Below are positions 36,510 through 50,700 of a stretch of DNA of 64,000 bases, in pieces. The notes under the pieces were generated by a model. It saw only the letters and a list, made by a program, of their open reading frames with translations, did no database searches and was not told the DNA's origin. The first letter of the stretch is position 1; the number at the start of each line of letters is the position of its first letter. Location of the stretch: the NCBI GenBank assembly GCA_963082875.1, contig OY720097.1, forward strand, positions 12,842,501 to 12,906,500. Direction: 5' to 3'. A program made the position numbers and the translations under genes. This DNA is from Corella eumyota. Taxonomy: Eukaryota; Chordata; Ascidiacea; Phlebobranchia; Corellidae.

Positions 36510-39500
36510 TTAAGTAAAAGTGAATCCAGCTTCGTTGTAAACTTTAAAGACTTTGGTGATGGCGTTTACGTAAGCAGCTGTTCTCAAATCAAGGCCTAAA
36601 TCATAGCTACGAGCAGTGGTGATGATTTGCTAAAAAATTAATTTAAAGCATTAAAAAAACACAGTTTTTAAAACATAAAAAACTTCAGCGGAAATTTGAG
36701 AATAAACAACAATTAATAATTTCTATTTTTTAAACAAAAAATTAAATTTCTTTTTTTTATTATAAATTGTATTTATTTACCCTAGCTGATCGCTCCATTG
36801 TATAGTTCAAACCAGATTGTACCACGTCTTTTTCAGATGCTCCCTAGAAATAAAACGTAGTTATTTATAGAACTATAATATTACATATACACAAATATAT
36901 TTTAAAAATTTGGTATTACAATAAAACTTACAGCAATTTTCTTGGCGAATTCATCGGTTGGGATAATTGGAATTTTTCCTCCATATTTACCAAATGATCG
37001 CTCTAAGCTGGATTGTACGCTATCTATGTTTATAAAATTTCAAAAAAATGTAAATACAAAATATAACGAGCATGTAAAAGGAAATGACGTTAAATAAATA
37101 AAAACGTCACCAAGGCATTGTGTGTAAATTTTTCTACTTACAATTATGTTAAGGCAATTATTTGTACAGTATATTAACATATACACATTTATAAAAAAAG
37201 TATTTTTATTAGTCCTGTATTATACTACACACTAAATTAGCATCCCATTAAATGGTCTAGAGATATAACAGAAGTTTAGGTTTTACTTTTGTTATAGAAT
37301 AACTTGATATATAGCCTACAAAGTAATAAAAATGTAAATTTATTTAATAAAAAAAAGAAATATTTACCAAGTAAGTCGTAGTTGGCATCTCTCTCATACT
37401 TAAATGTCAACCTTCCATAACTTACATGATTTAGGTTTTTAAGCCATTCAAAATATGAAACAGTTACACCACCAGCATTTAAGTACAAATCCTTGAAAAC
37501 AAAAGAATTAATCATTTAGTTAATAAATTATTCGCCTAATCAGGTTGTTATAAAACATTTATACTAACTTTAATAATTAAAAAATAAATTTTCTACAAAT
37601 CAATTTTTAAGATGCTAAATAACAATTTTTATTTAAATTTTTTTAAATATGTTATTGTTACTTACAGGTATAACAAGTTTGTTGTTTTCCTGTAAAATTT
37701 TATCAGCAGCAGGGGTGGTTGGCCCATTGGCACCTTCAGCAATAATCTATAAAATTTAAAAAATATTTTAATAAATTAAGAAAATAACAGTCAACAAATA
37801 AAAAGCATATTAGTATACAAAACAAACGTTAAAAAATGTGTTATGTAATTCCTAAGAAATAGAAGAATAAAAATAAAACTGAGATACTTATATCAACACA
37901 AATACTTGAACAACTTAATATATTTTTAACAATTTGGAGATAAATTTAAAAACAAAAACAAATAACAATTGTCATCTCACCCTTGCTTTAATTCTTGGAG
38001 CATTCTCAGCAGTGATAACTTTTTCCTTTGCACATGGACACAAGATGTCACACTCCTCCTCAATTAGGTCTTTACTGTACATCTCTGCTCCTGGAAAGCC
38101 AACTATTGTTCCATTGACCTAAAAATTTTTTAAATTTTAAATTATTAAATAAATTTAAGAAAAGTAAATAAAAATGAATTTACAAATGATGCTTTGGAAA
38201 ATATTAAAAAAAAACTAGTTATTCATTACTTATACATATTATGAAAATAAAAAAGTATGTTGTTTAACAATTTTTAACATTAATAAGGCAATAACTGAAT
38301 ACAAAATACACAACTTACTAAAAAAACACACCAAACTTTTTACATTAACCAAAAACACCTGTGGGCTATTTTAAATTGTAGTAAAAACTGGAAAATCAAT
38401 TTTTCTTACAAGTTTATAATCTTCCAAATCAGCTGGATCAATACCATCTTTATTGTAAATGCTCCCGTCATGTTCTATCACTCCAATACATCGTGCACCA
38501 TGCCTATAATTTTTGTTTGTTGTTTATTATTATTATTATTATGTCATATTTTTGGCAACTACTATAAATTAATAAGGAAATAATATTAATAATAATAATA
38601 ATAATACACTTAATAATAAACAAGCTTTATCATTATTATGAATTTAAAATGAATTTTAAACCATTTAAATTTATATTAGTTTAATAAACTTTTTAGCACA
38701 GCTTCCAATATAATTTATAATGTGTAGTCAGATTTACAATGTAACCACAAGTAAATATACAGTACTTAAAAATGAAATTTAAAGCTTGGTGTGAAGTGTG
38801 TAACTTTGAAATCTATATGCAAATTTTTTCCAAGAAAAAATCAAATTTAATAATTTACTGGTAAAAAAATTGTTGAATTTTTTTAATTTTTATATATTAT
38901 ATAATATATTATACATCTTATTTTATCAAAGTATGTTGTTGAACAACTGCACTGATCCAACACAAAGTAAATAAGATAATAACAAGATTATAACCTGTGT
39001 AAATATCTCATGGAGTGTAAACCCACATTACCGAATCCTTGAATAATAAAAGTTTTGTTTTGGAATCCTGGAGTTGTTCCAACAGCTCTCATGAAAGTTG
39101 CTGAAAAAAATTAAAATTAAAAAAAATGTTGTTTATATAAATTTAAGTTACTGTCATAAAATTTTGCATGTAATGTAACATACCACATAAAAATTTCAAA
39201 GTATGCAACCCTTGTGAAATTGAATTTTAATTGTTGTTTAAAACATTTTTTTAATAAAATATTAAGATTTACCTTCATTGATAAAGTTTTCAATCCCATG
39301 AAACACACCCTAAAAAGAAAAAAAATGGTAAAAAAATACAGTTAGTACTTTTTCAAAAGAACATTTTTATTTTTAAAAAAATTATTTTTCAACATTTCAA
39401 TTATTTTTTCTTAATTTTTTATGTTTTTTTTACACCAGAAAAGTAAAAGAAAACAAACCTTTCCGGTAGCTGACACACGACCATGTATACCACCTTGTGT

Positions 39501-41849
39501 GATGGGTTTGCCCGTCACACATGCATGAGCATTTACATCACCATATCCAAGTGTCATGGCATATGTGTCAGCCATCCATGACATTTCCCTGGCACCTGTG
39601 TTCATGTCAGGTGCCGGCACATCAGTGCCAGGTCCTGAAAAGTGGCAAAGATTAGTTTTTTTATGATAAAAAATTTGACATTAAATAAAAAAAATTAAAT
39701 TTACACCCGTTTTTCTCTTAAAAAAATCTAATAAAACCTTTTTTTTTCCTTTTTAACACATAATACAATGGGTAAGTAAGTTGATTTAATAAAGAATTTA
39801 CCCAAAAATCCTTTTTTGGCAAGTTCCATTGCAAATCTTCTTGTAATTTTTTCCAATTCTCTTTCAGAATAATTTCTCGGGTCGATTTTAACACCAGCCT
39901 TCGCTCCACCGAATGGTACATCTAATTAGGAAAATAATAAGTCACAATAAAATATTTACGATTACATACAATATTTTGTTAACATCTTGTAAAATAAAAA
40001 ATTAAAATTACCAACAACCGCACACTTCCATGTCATTAAAGAAGCAAGAGCCTTAACTTCATCAACATTTACATCAGGTGCAAACCTCATACCTGCGTGA
40101 TTATTAACAGTTTATTTAATATGGCAATACTAAATACAAATAATATTAAAAAAGTGGAAAAATTGAGTTTTTACATATATACCAAAAATGTATATATTTT
40201 ATTATGATTTGTCGAACAATTTTAAATGAACAATATTGGTTATTTTTAACAAAACAACAGGACTATAAACATTAAAATAAACAGTAAAAGTTTTTTATTT
40301 TGTGAATTTACCTCCTTTGGTTGGAGTTCTATGCTGACTATGTTGGGCTCTGTACCCTGTAATCAATTCATAATCACCATTATCTCTCTTTAATGGAAAG
40401 GTGGTCTACGGAATTGCCAAAAGGTTTAATAAGTGTTGTAGTTTTAAATTATAAAAATCAATTTTAAAACATATATAATTGTAAATATTTATTTGCAAAA
40501 TTAAATTTAAAAAAGTAAAGTAAAAGAATGTACATTATAATCTTCAAATTGATTTATAAGCCTTTACAATAAACAAAAATTTTGCATACAAATAAATAAC
40601 GATAATCTTAAAAATAGTGTAACAAACAAAACATAAAAAAAAAAGAAATTTAATAACCTAAGACCTTGACTCCTATATAGCTGGAATGTAGTTCATACAC
40701 GTAACTTATAATTATCAATTCCCAAGTGAAAAGTTATAACTAAATGATTTAGTTTGAACATCAATCAATGTGATGTAAGATATTAAAAAAATTTTCAAAT
40801 ATTTTACTCTTGGCATTTTCCATATGTCAATCAACATTATATTAAATTTACAGTAACTTGTAATAGCAACTGTCATGGTAATTACCAAGGTTGTCGATAC
40901 AGGCATAGACAGTACAAAGTAATCAAAATGATAGGACACTTTTATTTCTATTTATTGAGGTACAACAATTTATACTGCGTCATACCACTACTTAAAAACT
41001 AAAACCAAAACAAACAGATTAATGCGTGAGCACATAAAATATTATAATACCTGTAAAACATGATTGCAAGGTCTCATTATTCTAAATATTCCTTGAACCC
41101 GTTTTCGTTGATCATCAAGACTTCCTTGTCTAACGTTTGGTCGTGCTTTCATATCAATTCTAATTTCAAAATTTAAAATAAAAAATTTAGAAACAAATAT
41201 AAAATAAAGATATTAAATTTAATAATCAAGTAAGTGAAAATTTTAATAAAATACATTAGAAGAGCAATAAAGATAGAGATTTTTAAATTTTTTTTTTGGT
41301 TCTTACGGTTCGGACAGATTTTCCACCAATTTATCCTCCACAAGTTTTGCCCCAACTTCAAAGAAGTGCCCCACCATGTGGTAGAAATTGGGATTGTCTT
41401 CATCGGCTACAGTGCTATAACTTTTACCAGCAATGCTATGCATATATTATAAATTTAAACTTTATGGTTAATGTTAAAAAAAATCAAAGTATTTATTAGC
41501 TCTTTTAGACTGCAAGGTGTTTTGTGTAAAAAAAAAACCACATAGCAATAATACAAAATAAAAAATAGATACTTTTACTTTAATTTTTTTAAAAAGGCAT
41601 GAATGACAGATATGAGTGAAAATATATAAATAAACAATGTATTATTGTAGCACAAAAATTAACAAAACCAACTTTATAAAACAAAACTTGTCATAGTTAA
41701 TAAACATTTGCCCACAATTTAATTTACTAAGACATAGTTAACAATGTAAAGAAATAAACAATCAATATTTACCTGCTACTAGCTAACACTTTTTTCGTCT
41801 CATTTTGAAGAGATTTTCTAACTCCAGATAATGAAAGCAGACGATTCAT
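36510..41849 (-). CDS. GLUD1: Glutamate dehydrogenase, mitochondrial
   Basis: Sixteen exons (in gene order): 41773-41849, 41307-41435, 41051-41159, 40312-40405, 40012-40092, 39802-39921, 39459-39634, 39273-39309, 38995-39100, 38410-38503, 37981-38118, 37666-37746, 37368-37491, 36932-37023, 36781-36843, 36510-36629. They give 546 residues, close to the 558 of human GLUD1. The enzyme interconverts glutamate with 2-oxoglutarate and ammonium in the mitochondrial matrix. The N terminus is basic and Ser-rich with no acid before residue 17 ([14 protein letters not shown]), as in a transit peptide. Seen motifs are RTPTKGG (substrate site), [13 protein letters not shown] (catalytic-lysine segment), [23 protein letters not shown], the Rossmann GFGNVG, and [29 protein letters not shown] is almost identical to vertebrate GLUD. 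The region after it matches the antenna and C-terminal pivot of animal enzymes, so allosteric control is likely. All key segments are intact. Confidence 0.96.
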
Positions 41850-43252
41850 ATTTCAAATTATTAGCAAGTTTGTTACAATTAAATTAATCCCTTTAAAATA
41901 TATATAAATATATTTAATAATTTTTTTATTTATTTAGGTGTTTCACTAATAATTAACACAAGTAAAATATGGAATACATATTACATAAATGCAACGAGAA
42001 AAAACGACAAAATTAATATCATGATTTAAAACATTCCATAAGTATTAATGTTTACATAGTGGTTTTATACATAGTTATGGTATGGTCACCAAACCTAATT
42101 TAGTTGATGTATGGACAGATGGAGTCTGGTGTTTAATTAATTTCACATTATAATAAAAATTCTAAAAATTATATTTTAACTTGTATACCTTCCAACCTTA
42201 TTAACAGTTTTTTTAATCAGTATTGAATGTAAATTTATTTCCTGACCATAGCCCTTTTTCGAATATACAATAAATTAAGCGGTAAGAAACCGGCAAAATT
42301 TCCAATAGCTTTTGTTCTTTGTAACCTAATACCACTCAGCAGATAATTGCCCAATCATAACTAATATCTGACTGAAACCTTATGTCTTAACCGTTTTAAT
42401 GTTTTGCCAATTCGTGAAATTACACGATAGGCGTACGCCTAGCTGAACAACTTATTGGTCAAAATTCATTTCGAATAATTTTTAATGCAATCAGATTCGT
42501 TGAATAGAGGGCGTAACGTCAAAACATTTGTTTCTTTGAAATCAATTCTTGCGAAACAGGGTTGCGAAATCGGGTTTCGCAAGGTTAATTACTTGTTTGC
42601 AGTTAATAAACACGTTTATCTTAAATAAACCTAATACAGTTGTAAATTTAAAAAGAAAGCTCATCGAAATTTTTATTCTTGTTTTGTCCAAATCATAGCA
42701 TAGGTCATAAGTTTACAAGAATTGTGTAAACAAATTAACAACTTTCTAATACTTAGAAAATAAAACGAAATAAAAAGAAAAAAACAGTTTTAATTTAGCT
42801 TATAAAATTGGAAACTATTTTTCAGTTTTGCCAATAAATCGTTTATTTTAATATTTCATTTTTAAACGACATTGCCCTGTATTAGATACAACTATGACTC
42901 CCTAATGTTGCCATTAGTTACTGCCGGGACGCCATAAAAAAAATTTACAACATATTTTTTACATTAACCATTAAACATGTTTTGTTTTTATATAAATACC
43001 CTTTAAATCTTTTGTTATACAAGTAGTATTTCTGAGTTTAATATGCTTATTAACAGTTTTATACTGCTTAAATTTGGTTATAATTGCCAAATCTTTATTC
43101 CTGGCCTCCTTCAAAAACCTAACCTAATGAACTTAGCTATCCAATAAACATCAAACAAAATTTAATTTTTATTTAAGTTATATTAAATATTTATTTTAAA
43201 ACTGTTATTTTATGTAGCTAAATTTGAAATATAATGGTATAAACTAAATAAC
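41850..43252. promoter_or_regulatory. Divergent promoter region, GLUD1 and LRRC51
   Basis: A 1.4-kb AT-rich spacer between two head-to-head genes, so both promoters should lie here. No coding exon is supported. A possible splice acceptor (TTTTATGTAG) lies about 35 bases before the LRRC51 ATG and could serve a 5' UTR intron or a spliced leader. Confidence 0.45.
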
Positions 43253-44318
43253 ATGCTGGGAACAATAAACAATGAAAAAGAAGAGGCAAATTCCTCTACT
43301 ATGACCAGAAATGTCCTAACTGGACCTCCCCTGGATCTTTCTTTTAAAGGCCTAGTTCACATGTCTGGTAAGCAAACCAACATAATATGCAAAAATTAAA
43401 AATTTTAGAAAATGTTAGCTCTGATTTGAAATATTGTTAAGTTTAAGCATTTTTACTAAAGCTTATTAACTAAATAAGTATTAAAATAAAAAATAAATAT
43501 TTAAAGTGTTTAATAAAAAAATATTGATAAGGTTTACGGTGTAAGTTATTTTTTGTAGAACTTAGTGAAGAAATAAAAAAGCATTCACAACCGGATCTAC
43601 TTTTAAATCCCTCCACCAAAAACATGATGTGTAATGCAGTTCGACTTAATAATAATTCTTTAACTGAATTGGGTGGTTTTGACACAACTATGAAAACCAT
43701 TTTAGAAAATCCACAAGACCTTGCTTGGATTGATGTTTCTTTTAATGAACTTAACACTGTTGATAAGGTACCTTTTAACTTCTTTGTTTTCTAACTTAAA
43801 ATTTTATATATATGTTAACTAAGAACTATAATACCGCAGGTTATAACAAAGTTTCCCAATCTAAAAGTATTGTATCTACATGGGAACACCATCGATAAAA
43901 TTCAAGAGATTAACAAGTTAGGTGCCTTGACCAAACTTATTAGTTTAACTCTACATGGTAATCCAATTGAGTCAGAAAAGGGTTACAGGTAATGTATTAG
44001 AAATACTATTATTTAACCAAATTATAAGTTTGCAAATACATAGGCTATGTTACTGTAATTAAGTAAATAAACTTGCATTACTATAAAGTTTGTAATATCT
44101 AAATAGATAAAAAACAACTTAATATTGAATTGGTGCTGATATTTTTTTTGTGTATAACACACAAATTTTACCTATTTTTTAGACAGTATGTTTTGTCTGT
44201 TCTTCCCAGTTTAAAAACTTTGGATTTTAGTGGAGTAACAAAACAAGATCGTTCGACTGCAGTCACCTGGAATTCCATGAATGTAAGAAAAGGGAAAAGA
44301 AAACCTTCTTTAGCTTAG
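43253..44318 (+). CDS. LRRC51: Leucine-rich repeat-containing protein 51
   Basis: Four exons: 43253-43367, 43559-43767, 43840-43988, 44183-44318, giving 202 residues. The order of motifs matches vertebrate LRRC51 closely: GPPLDLSFKGL near the N terminus, then VRLNNNSLTEL, ENPQDLAWIDVSFNEL, NLKVLYLHGNTIDKI, LISLTLHGNPIESEKGYRQYVL, then LDFSGVTKQDR and a basic C terminus (KGKRKPSLA). The leucine-rich repeats form a small curved solenoid for protein binding. In vertebrates the locus is fused to the LRTOMT transcript, and the protein is associated with ciliated cells. No methyltransferase part is seen here, so this is the ancestral stand-alone form. Confidence 0.92.
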
Positions 44319-44759
44319 TTTCGCTTAATTTTTTTGCAGTATTGCTTGCCCTGCTTATTTTTTTTATTTTAGCGCTTAAATATTTAGATGCAATAGTTTA
44401 TTTTTTTCATAATGCTCTCCTAAATGCTTACCTAGTGTATATATTTGCAGTTTTCCTATAGTGTTTTGATCACTTTTAAATACACAATGTTTAGTTTAAC
44501 CTAATAATATTGTCTTATTACCTTTTCTTACTTTATATTCCTTATAAACACAATAACATTGCCCTGCTTGCTGACAATAGGCGTAAATAACAACAGACTA
44601 ACATTTTACTATACAAGAATAAAATGTATTCTGGCATCTAAAACAACATAAAAACATAAAAAAATGACAATAAAATATAAAACTTAGGAATTATTTTTGT
44701 TTTAAGTTTTTTAGTTTTTTTGTAGTTAGCAAATCAGCTATAAACAATTTCACGAACAG
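44319..44759. other. Convergent 3' ends of LRRC51 and HMMR
   Basis: 440 bp shared by two tail-to-tail genes. AATAAA at 44618-44623 is a likely LRRC51 signal. On the minus strand, AATAAA (TTTATT near 44370) may end HMMR, in which case the two 3' UTRs overlap. Confidence 0.4.
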
Positions 44760-47700
44760 TTAGTTAGTAGGTTTAAATGGAGCACTGTTCTCTTTCTGTG
44801 AATGAAGGAATGCCTTGCCAGGCTCAAGCTTTGATTTTCTGTTTTCTATTAGTTTTTTCTGCATCACACTGACCTGGTTTTTTAGTTTGATGTTCTCCTA
44901 AAATCAAACAATCATTTACAATATTTTTATCATTACCATAAAAAAATTTCAAGTAGATCAATTACCTACCTACTAAATTTAGTTTTTGTAAATAAATTAA
45001 AGTATAAATTTATTTTAAACAACAAACCTGTTTAATTGTGATGTTTTCCTCCTTTATTTTAACAATGTGTTTAATTTTTTGTTTCTGGTTTTGATGGCCC
45101 AGCAGATCAGCATACTTGCGACCAAGTTGAGTCATTTCTGCCTGTGCAGCTTGAGTTTCATCCAAGAGCAAAGCTTTCTCATTTGAGTAAGCATCTAGTT
45201 GACTCTATAAAAAAGTTAAGGAGATGACAGACATAAAACCAAGCTACTTTTACAATAATATGAAAAATTTTGTTTAGTCTAATTTACCTTAAATGGTTTA
45301 ACTTTTTCCAATAATTCTTCATACAAACATTTCCAGCTACAAAAAGTACAATATGAGTAACTATAGAATATATTTGTTTCTATATAAAATGGCCAACCTA
45401 TTGCATTGCTACATAAATTGACAATTAAGTTTTGCTTCAAGTTGCCATTTTAAATAATATTTGTTTGGTAATTGCCTTAGCAATAACCTGCCAATCAATG
45501 TAAAGCTAGCCCTTAACACATCACAAATTAAGCAATATTTGATAGTATAGTAATATCAATAACTGACAATATTAAAAAAAAATCAAATGAGAAAAATGTA
45601 GAATTTTTACTTTTCAGTATCAATGGCTTTATCTTTTTCTTCCTGAATTAATTTAAGTTCAACAACTTCTTTGTGTAACTCTGCATTCACCTTATTAAGC
45701 CTTAAACAAAAACAAACAAAAATTAAACAATTAAAACAAAACCCCGCAAAAAATAACAAAAACTTTAAACAATTTTTCAAAAAAAGTTTGTTTACCTTTC
45801 AATTTCCATACTTGATTTATCTCTTGTGCTAATTTTCTTTGACTTTAAATCTTGATTTTCTTTAGTAAGGGTAGCAAGATTTTCTCTGGCCACTTTAATT
45901 TCATCGTTTTTTTGATTAAGTTTCTTTTGAGTTTCCAATATACGCCTGTAACACAATATTTAAAAAAAAATTAAATTTATGTTTATATTAGGTGGTTTTA
46001 ATTAGTACAGATGGTCATACCCAAAAATTGACTCCTAAAATTTTAAATCGTAATACCTTGTAAACTCATTCAGTTTATCTTGGTGAGCGTTCTGTGTGTT
46101 TGCCACAGTTTGTTCAAGCTCCCCAATTACAGTTTCTTTCTCGCTTAATTTCAGCTGAGCCTCGAGTAAAGTGTCGTTGTTCGAAAGAAATTGAGATTCA
46201 AGTGTGTCATATTTTGCCTCCAATAACAGCGACTCCTCTTTTGACCTTTCAAAATAAAATTTTAGTTACAAATAGTATCATTGAAATTTACAATAAAAAA
46301 ACATATTTTTTAGAACCTGTTTAATATTAATATAAATTAAAATGTAAGTAAAAATTTTACTGTGCAAGTTGTTTAGAAAGTTCAGTGGAAGATAGTTCAA
46401 GTTTTTTATTAACTTCGTCCTTGTCTTTTAACTCAATATTAATGGCTTCTTTCTCTGTGCACATACTTCTTAATGCTTCCTGTTATTTAAAAAAAAATTT
46501 TTATACTGGTACAAAATAATATTATATTAAAATAAAATATATTATAAAAAAATTAGTACTGTGTTTACATACTGCATACATTTAGGTAAACCAACTACAA
46601 AAATATAAAAAAAAAATTATTTTTTAAAAATCTAATGATTGGACAATAATAATAATTTTGAGTATTTTTAAAACTATTTTACCATCAAATCTTGAACTTT
46701 CTGTTGTGACTCAGCATTAATAATGGTGAGATCGCAAATTTTATTTTCAAGGTCAGTATTTCGATTATTTTGACTTCGGATTCCATCATAAAGTTGTGTG
46801 CTTTTCTGCACTTCATCATCTATAAAAAACAAATCAAATTTTTCCAAAAAATTGTCGAAAAGTTGCCGCTGTTTTAGTTTTAAAAATGTTAGTCAATTTT
46901 TTCATATTTTTTGTGATTTTACTAAAAACTGCAAAAAAATATAAAAAATAGTTTTAATAAAAAAAGTTTGCATTTTTTTTACACACACCATATTTGATTT
47001 GTAAGCTGCTGTTTGAATCTTCCAGCTTTCTTAACACATTTTCGTTTTCCTCTAAAGTCCTGTTAAAACAACAAGTTGCCATCAAATATTAATTTCAAAC
47101 CCTTATCATCCCCCCTTATTCAAACAAATATTTTTGAATCATTGAAAAAGCACTCAAGTATAGCAAGGACCAGACCAAATTTTAGTGGCTTTCAGTCATT
47201 TGGTAAATTTTAGCAAACGGTGCATTCATTTGAAGGAAAAACAAGTAGTGAACTGCTTTAAACCAGAAAAAAAATCTACAAGAAAATTGTGTAAATAGTT
47301 AAGTCAATTGGATTAATGCGTCATCAGAATGAGGTAAGTAAATATTAACTATTATGAACCATTTACGCTTTAAGTTATTTACACTTGTCTTACCCATAAT
47401 GCTATTGATTTATGTTTCTAAGGACTTCAATGATATTACATTGTACCCATTTTAAAACAAACTTTTAAACACGTAATTTTTAAATCAAACAGTAATTTTG
47501 CTTGTTCAAAAATGGTGAATATTCACTCAGAACTGTAAACTTTTTATTTACGCGAAATAGCGACGTCAATTGCTGAATAACTATTACAAATATTGGGTCG
47601 GTACATATCCTTATATGAAAACGAAAGTTATAAATCTTTTAACGCTTACTCAGGTTTCAAAAAATGTGTGCATGTTCTCTCGTTAAATTAGCATAGCTTA

Positions 47701-50700
47701 CAAACCACAAGTGATAACGGATAAGCGTTACATGATTTTTGAACGAAAACAATTTAAGAGAGTCGATGACATAACGATTTTAAAGCGAGAAATATACGGG
47801 GCTATTTAAAAACATCATAACATCAATGCTAACAAATTTCGCACTGGCTTGGAAGTTTGGAATATTTTGCAAAGTGAGTTTTTTGCAATAAAATTAATTA
47901 TAATTCGAAAAAAAGCAGACATTACTATGAATTTGATACAAAGTTTTAAAATGTCGCAGTTAGAAAGATTTTAAAAGGTTTACTTATTTTAAACAAAAAA
48001 TCGTTGAAAAAATAACAAATAAATCGAAGATAATAAGAATATATATTTCGCGGTATGACGCCGTTAGACAATTGGTCGAAATAACAAAATAACAATCACA
48101 TTTTAACCGCAGGTGGCTTTACTAAGTAGGCGATAAAAAGGGAACTTATTTAAAAAGTGTTTGGTTTAAAAAAAACATAGCAAAAAGTAAAAATATTAAA
48201 AATACCATCAGTTTCGCGCTGCTATAAAATATTATTAATAATATCACTAGATTTTTACTATTAGAAAATAAACAAAGTTTAAATATTTATTTTTTATAAA
48301 AATTAATTTTAGAAATGTATTTACATAAAAATCGATTTATTATTCAATTTATTTGAAAGCAAAACTAAGAAAAGTAAAGTGATGGCGTGTAGTATAACAC
48401 TGCAGGAATACCACAAATATTTTCTTCTGAAATCGAACGAAGAAGAAGTAAAAAAGGAGAAGACTTCATCCGGGACTTTAACTCTGGCTACAGTTTATGA
48501 GTTAAACGAACTCGGAGAAAATGTGATATACAGCAAACGAATTTTCGGGGGTGGAAAACATGCGGATCCCTTAGCTGTGTTTGTACAAAATATAACCGGC
48601 GAAAAAGGTAAAAATAACCAAAGAAAATATGCAATTCGTATCTATAACTAACGCCCAAGTGTAATGTTTGATTTTAGATAGTTGAGTTAAAGCCCAAGTG
48701 TTGCCTATAAGGTCCTTTTATTATAGTAATAGTCTAAATGCGTTAATGGCAACAGATAAAACACTGGTAAAAAATAAACAACGACTGCCTCCTAATCAAA
48801 TATTAACCTTTATTTCAAGTTCAAATTTGAACAGTGAACATAAAGAAATGAGAGACGACTTTGTAAATATTATTTTTACACAGGTTCCGTGAACGTGGCG
48901 TACGGAAAATCTTTGAATATTTTAAACGGTCAAAATGAGGACAAAATTGCAAACAACTCTACAATTAATGTTGAAATTATTACAAGTAAAAGCCCCAGTA
49001 ATGTTGGCGCAGATGAAATTAAGGTAAAATCATTCGCCAAAAATTTATTTTTTTATTTAGAAAAAAAACTACTAATAATCAGGCATTTTTTTACCATGCA
49101 ACAATAAAATAAATACATTCTTTCACAACCCAATATCAAAATTAAAATATTATGAAGTTTTAAAACTAATTACATTTAAATCCAAATGCAGAAATTGCTT
49201 GAATATTGCAAACGAAATTCGATAAAAATTTCGATCACAATATTGTTTGGTCATTCTTACTCGTGGGACAACAAATATAACAGACAAGGAATTCAGAACT
49301 TACACGAAAAATCAGTTAAGCTTAAACCCATCAGGTAAATTTTTCAAATTTTAAAAATTCCAAAAGTTTTTATTTAAAAACTTAAAATTTTCAACAAAAA
49401 TTTAAAACAACTTTGAATCTCTTCAGATATCTTTTTCATGATAACTTAACATTATTTCTAATATAAAAAGCTTTAAAAACCACTATTTTTCTAGTTTTCA
49501 GCACATACTAAACGCTATAGTGAACGACACACAAGATACATTAGAAAGTTTGGACGATCTACAAACAAGCAGAGGGTTGTTATTTCTTAATTATCACATG
49601 GTCAAAAGATCTGTGGCAAAAATACGGGACGCATTGCAACTGAAAAGTGATTTCTACTTTCAGGACAACCAAAACAAGTTACAAAATATATTAGGTAAAA
49701 ATGGTAATATTTTTAAAAATTTTTTTTTAATCATTGGGTTTTGATGGGGATTTCTTTAGCATCATATCACCAAAGTATTTACCCAAATATAGATTTGACC
49801 GAAAATCATATGCCCAAAACGCCGTACTGACAAATTTTTTTTATTAATTTCTAAAAATGTTGATCTAAATTTATGTGGAAACTTGTTTTAAAAATTTAAA
49901 ATGGTTTTTAATTAATAAAAAAATTACAACAAAAACAATGTAAAAATTGTTATCAAAATTAACCTACCAAAAAACACGTAAATTGCCTTTTTATTATGAA
50001 AAAATTAACCTTTTTTTTTTAGGTCATGAAACAACTATCGACTCACACATTCAACCGACTTTATCAACTTTTGAGGAAAATCGGAATTTATCGTTATCAA
50101 CATACCGAGATTACTTTCTGTTACAAAACAACGAGGAAATTTGGGCCAAGTTAAAAGTAACTTTGTCCAAATTAAAAAGTGGAGTAACACAAGTAAGTTT
50201 AACTTAAATCCATAGTCACTTAATATTATGCACAAATAAAAAATAAATTCTTAGTGAATAATTCAGATAATTATTTCAAGAAATCCGGTATTCAGTGGGA
50301 TTTAAAATATTTTAGTGCATTTTGCATTGCTACTTAGAAATAACCTTCAACAACAAAAATTTCTAACAGCAAAATTTACACCAAAACTGATTTAAATTAA
50401 CAATATTTTTACCAAGTTATATTAAAGCAACCTTTTTCAACATATGTTAAAAATCATTAAGAAAACTATAACTAAAAATGTTGTCTATTTTAAACGCTAT
50501 TGGGTTTTAGGAGCACGTTTTGTTTGAGCAAACTTACAACGCTACTGGACCAGAAACAGCAAAGTCGTATTCAAATAACGGAGTTAACGGACGAAATATA
50601 TTGGACAAAAACTCACAACTGATCCTAAAAGAAAAGCTCGAAAATTTGGTACTTCGATTTACATATCGATTTTAAAACAATTGGAATTCCTAATTTTAAA

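Noticed and set aside
36399-36599. 66-codon + strand open frame
   Set aside because: It is antisense to the last exon of glutamate dehydrogenase and its 3' UTR.
41234-41499. Two overlapping + strand open frames
   Set aside because: Antisense of glutamate dehydrogenase exon 2 plus intron.
46094-46324. 76-codon + strand frame
   Set aside because: Antisense of HMMR exon 15.
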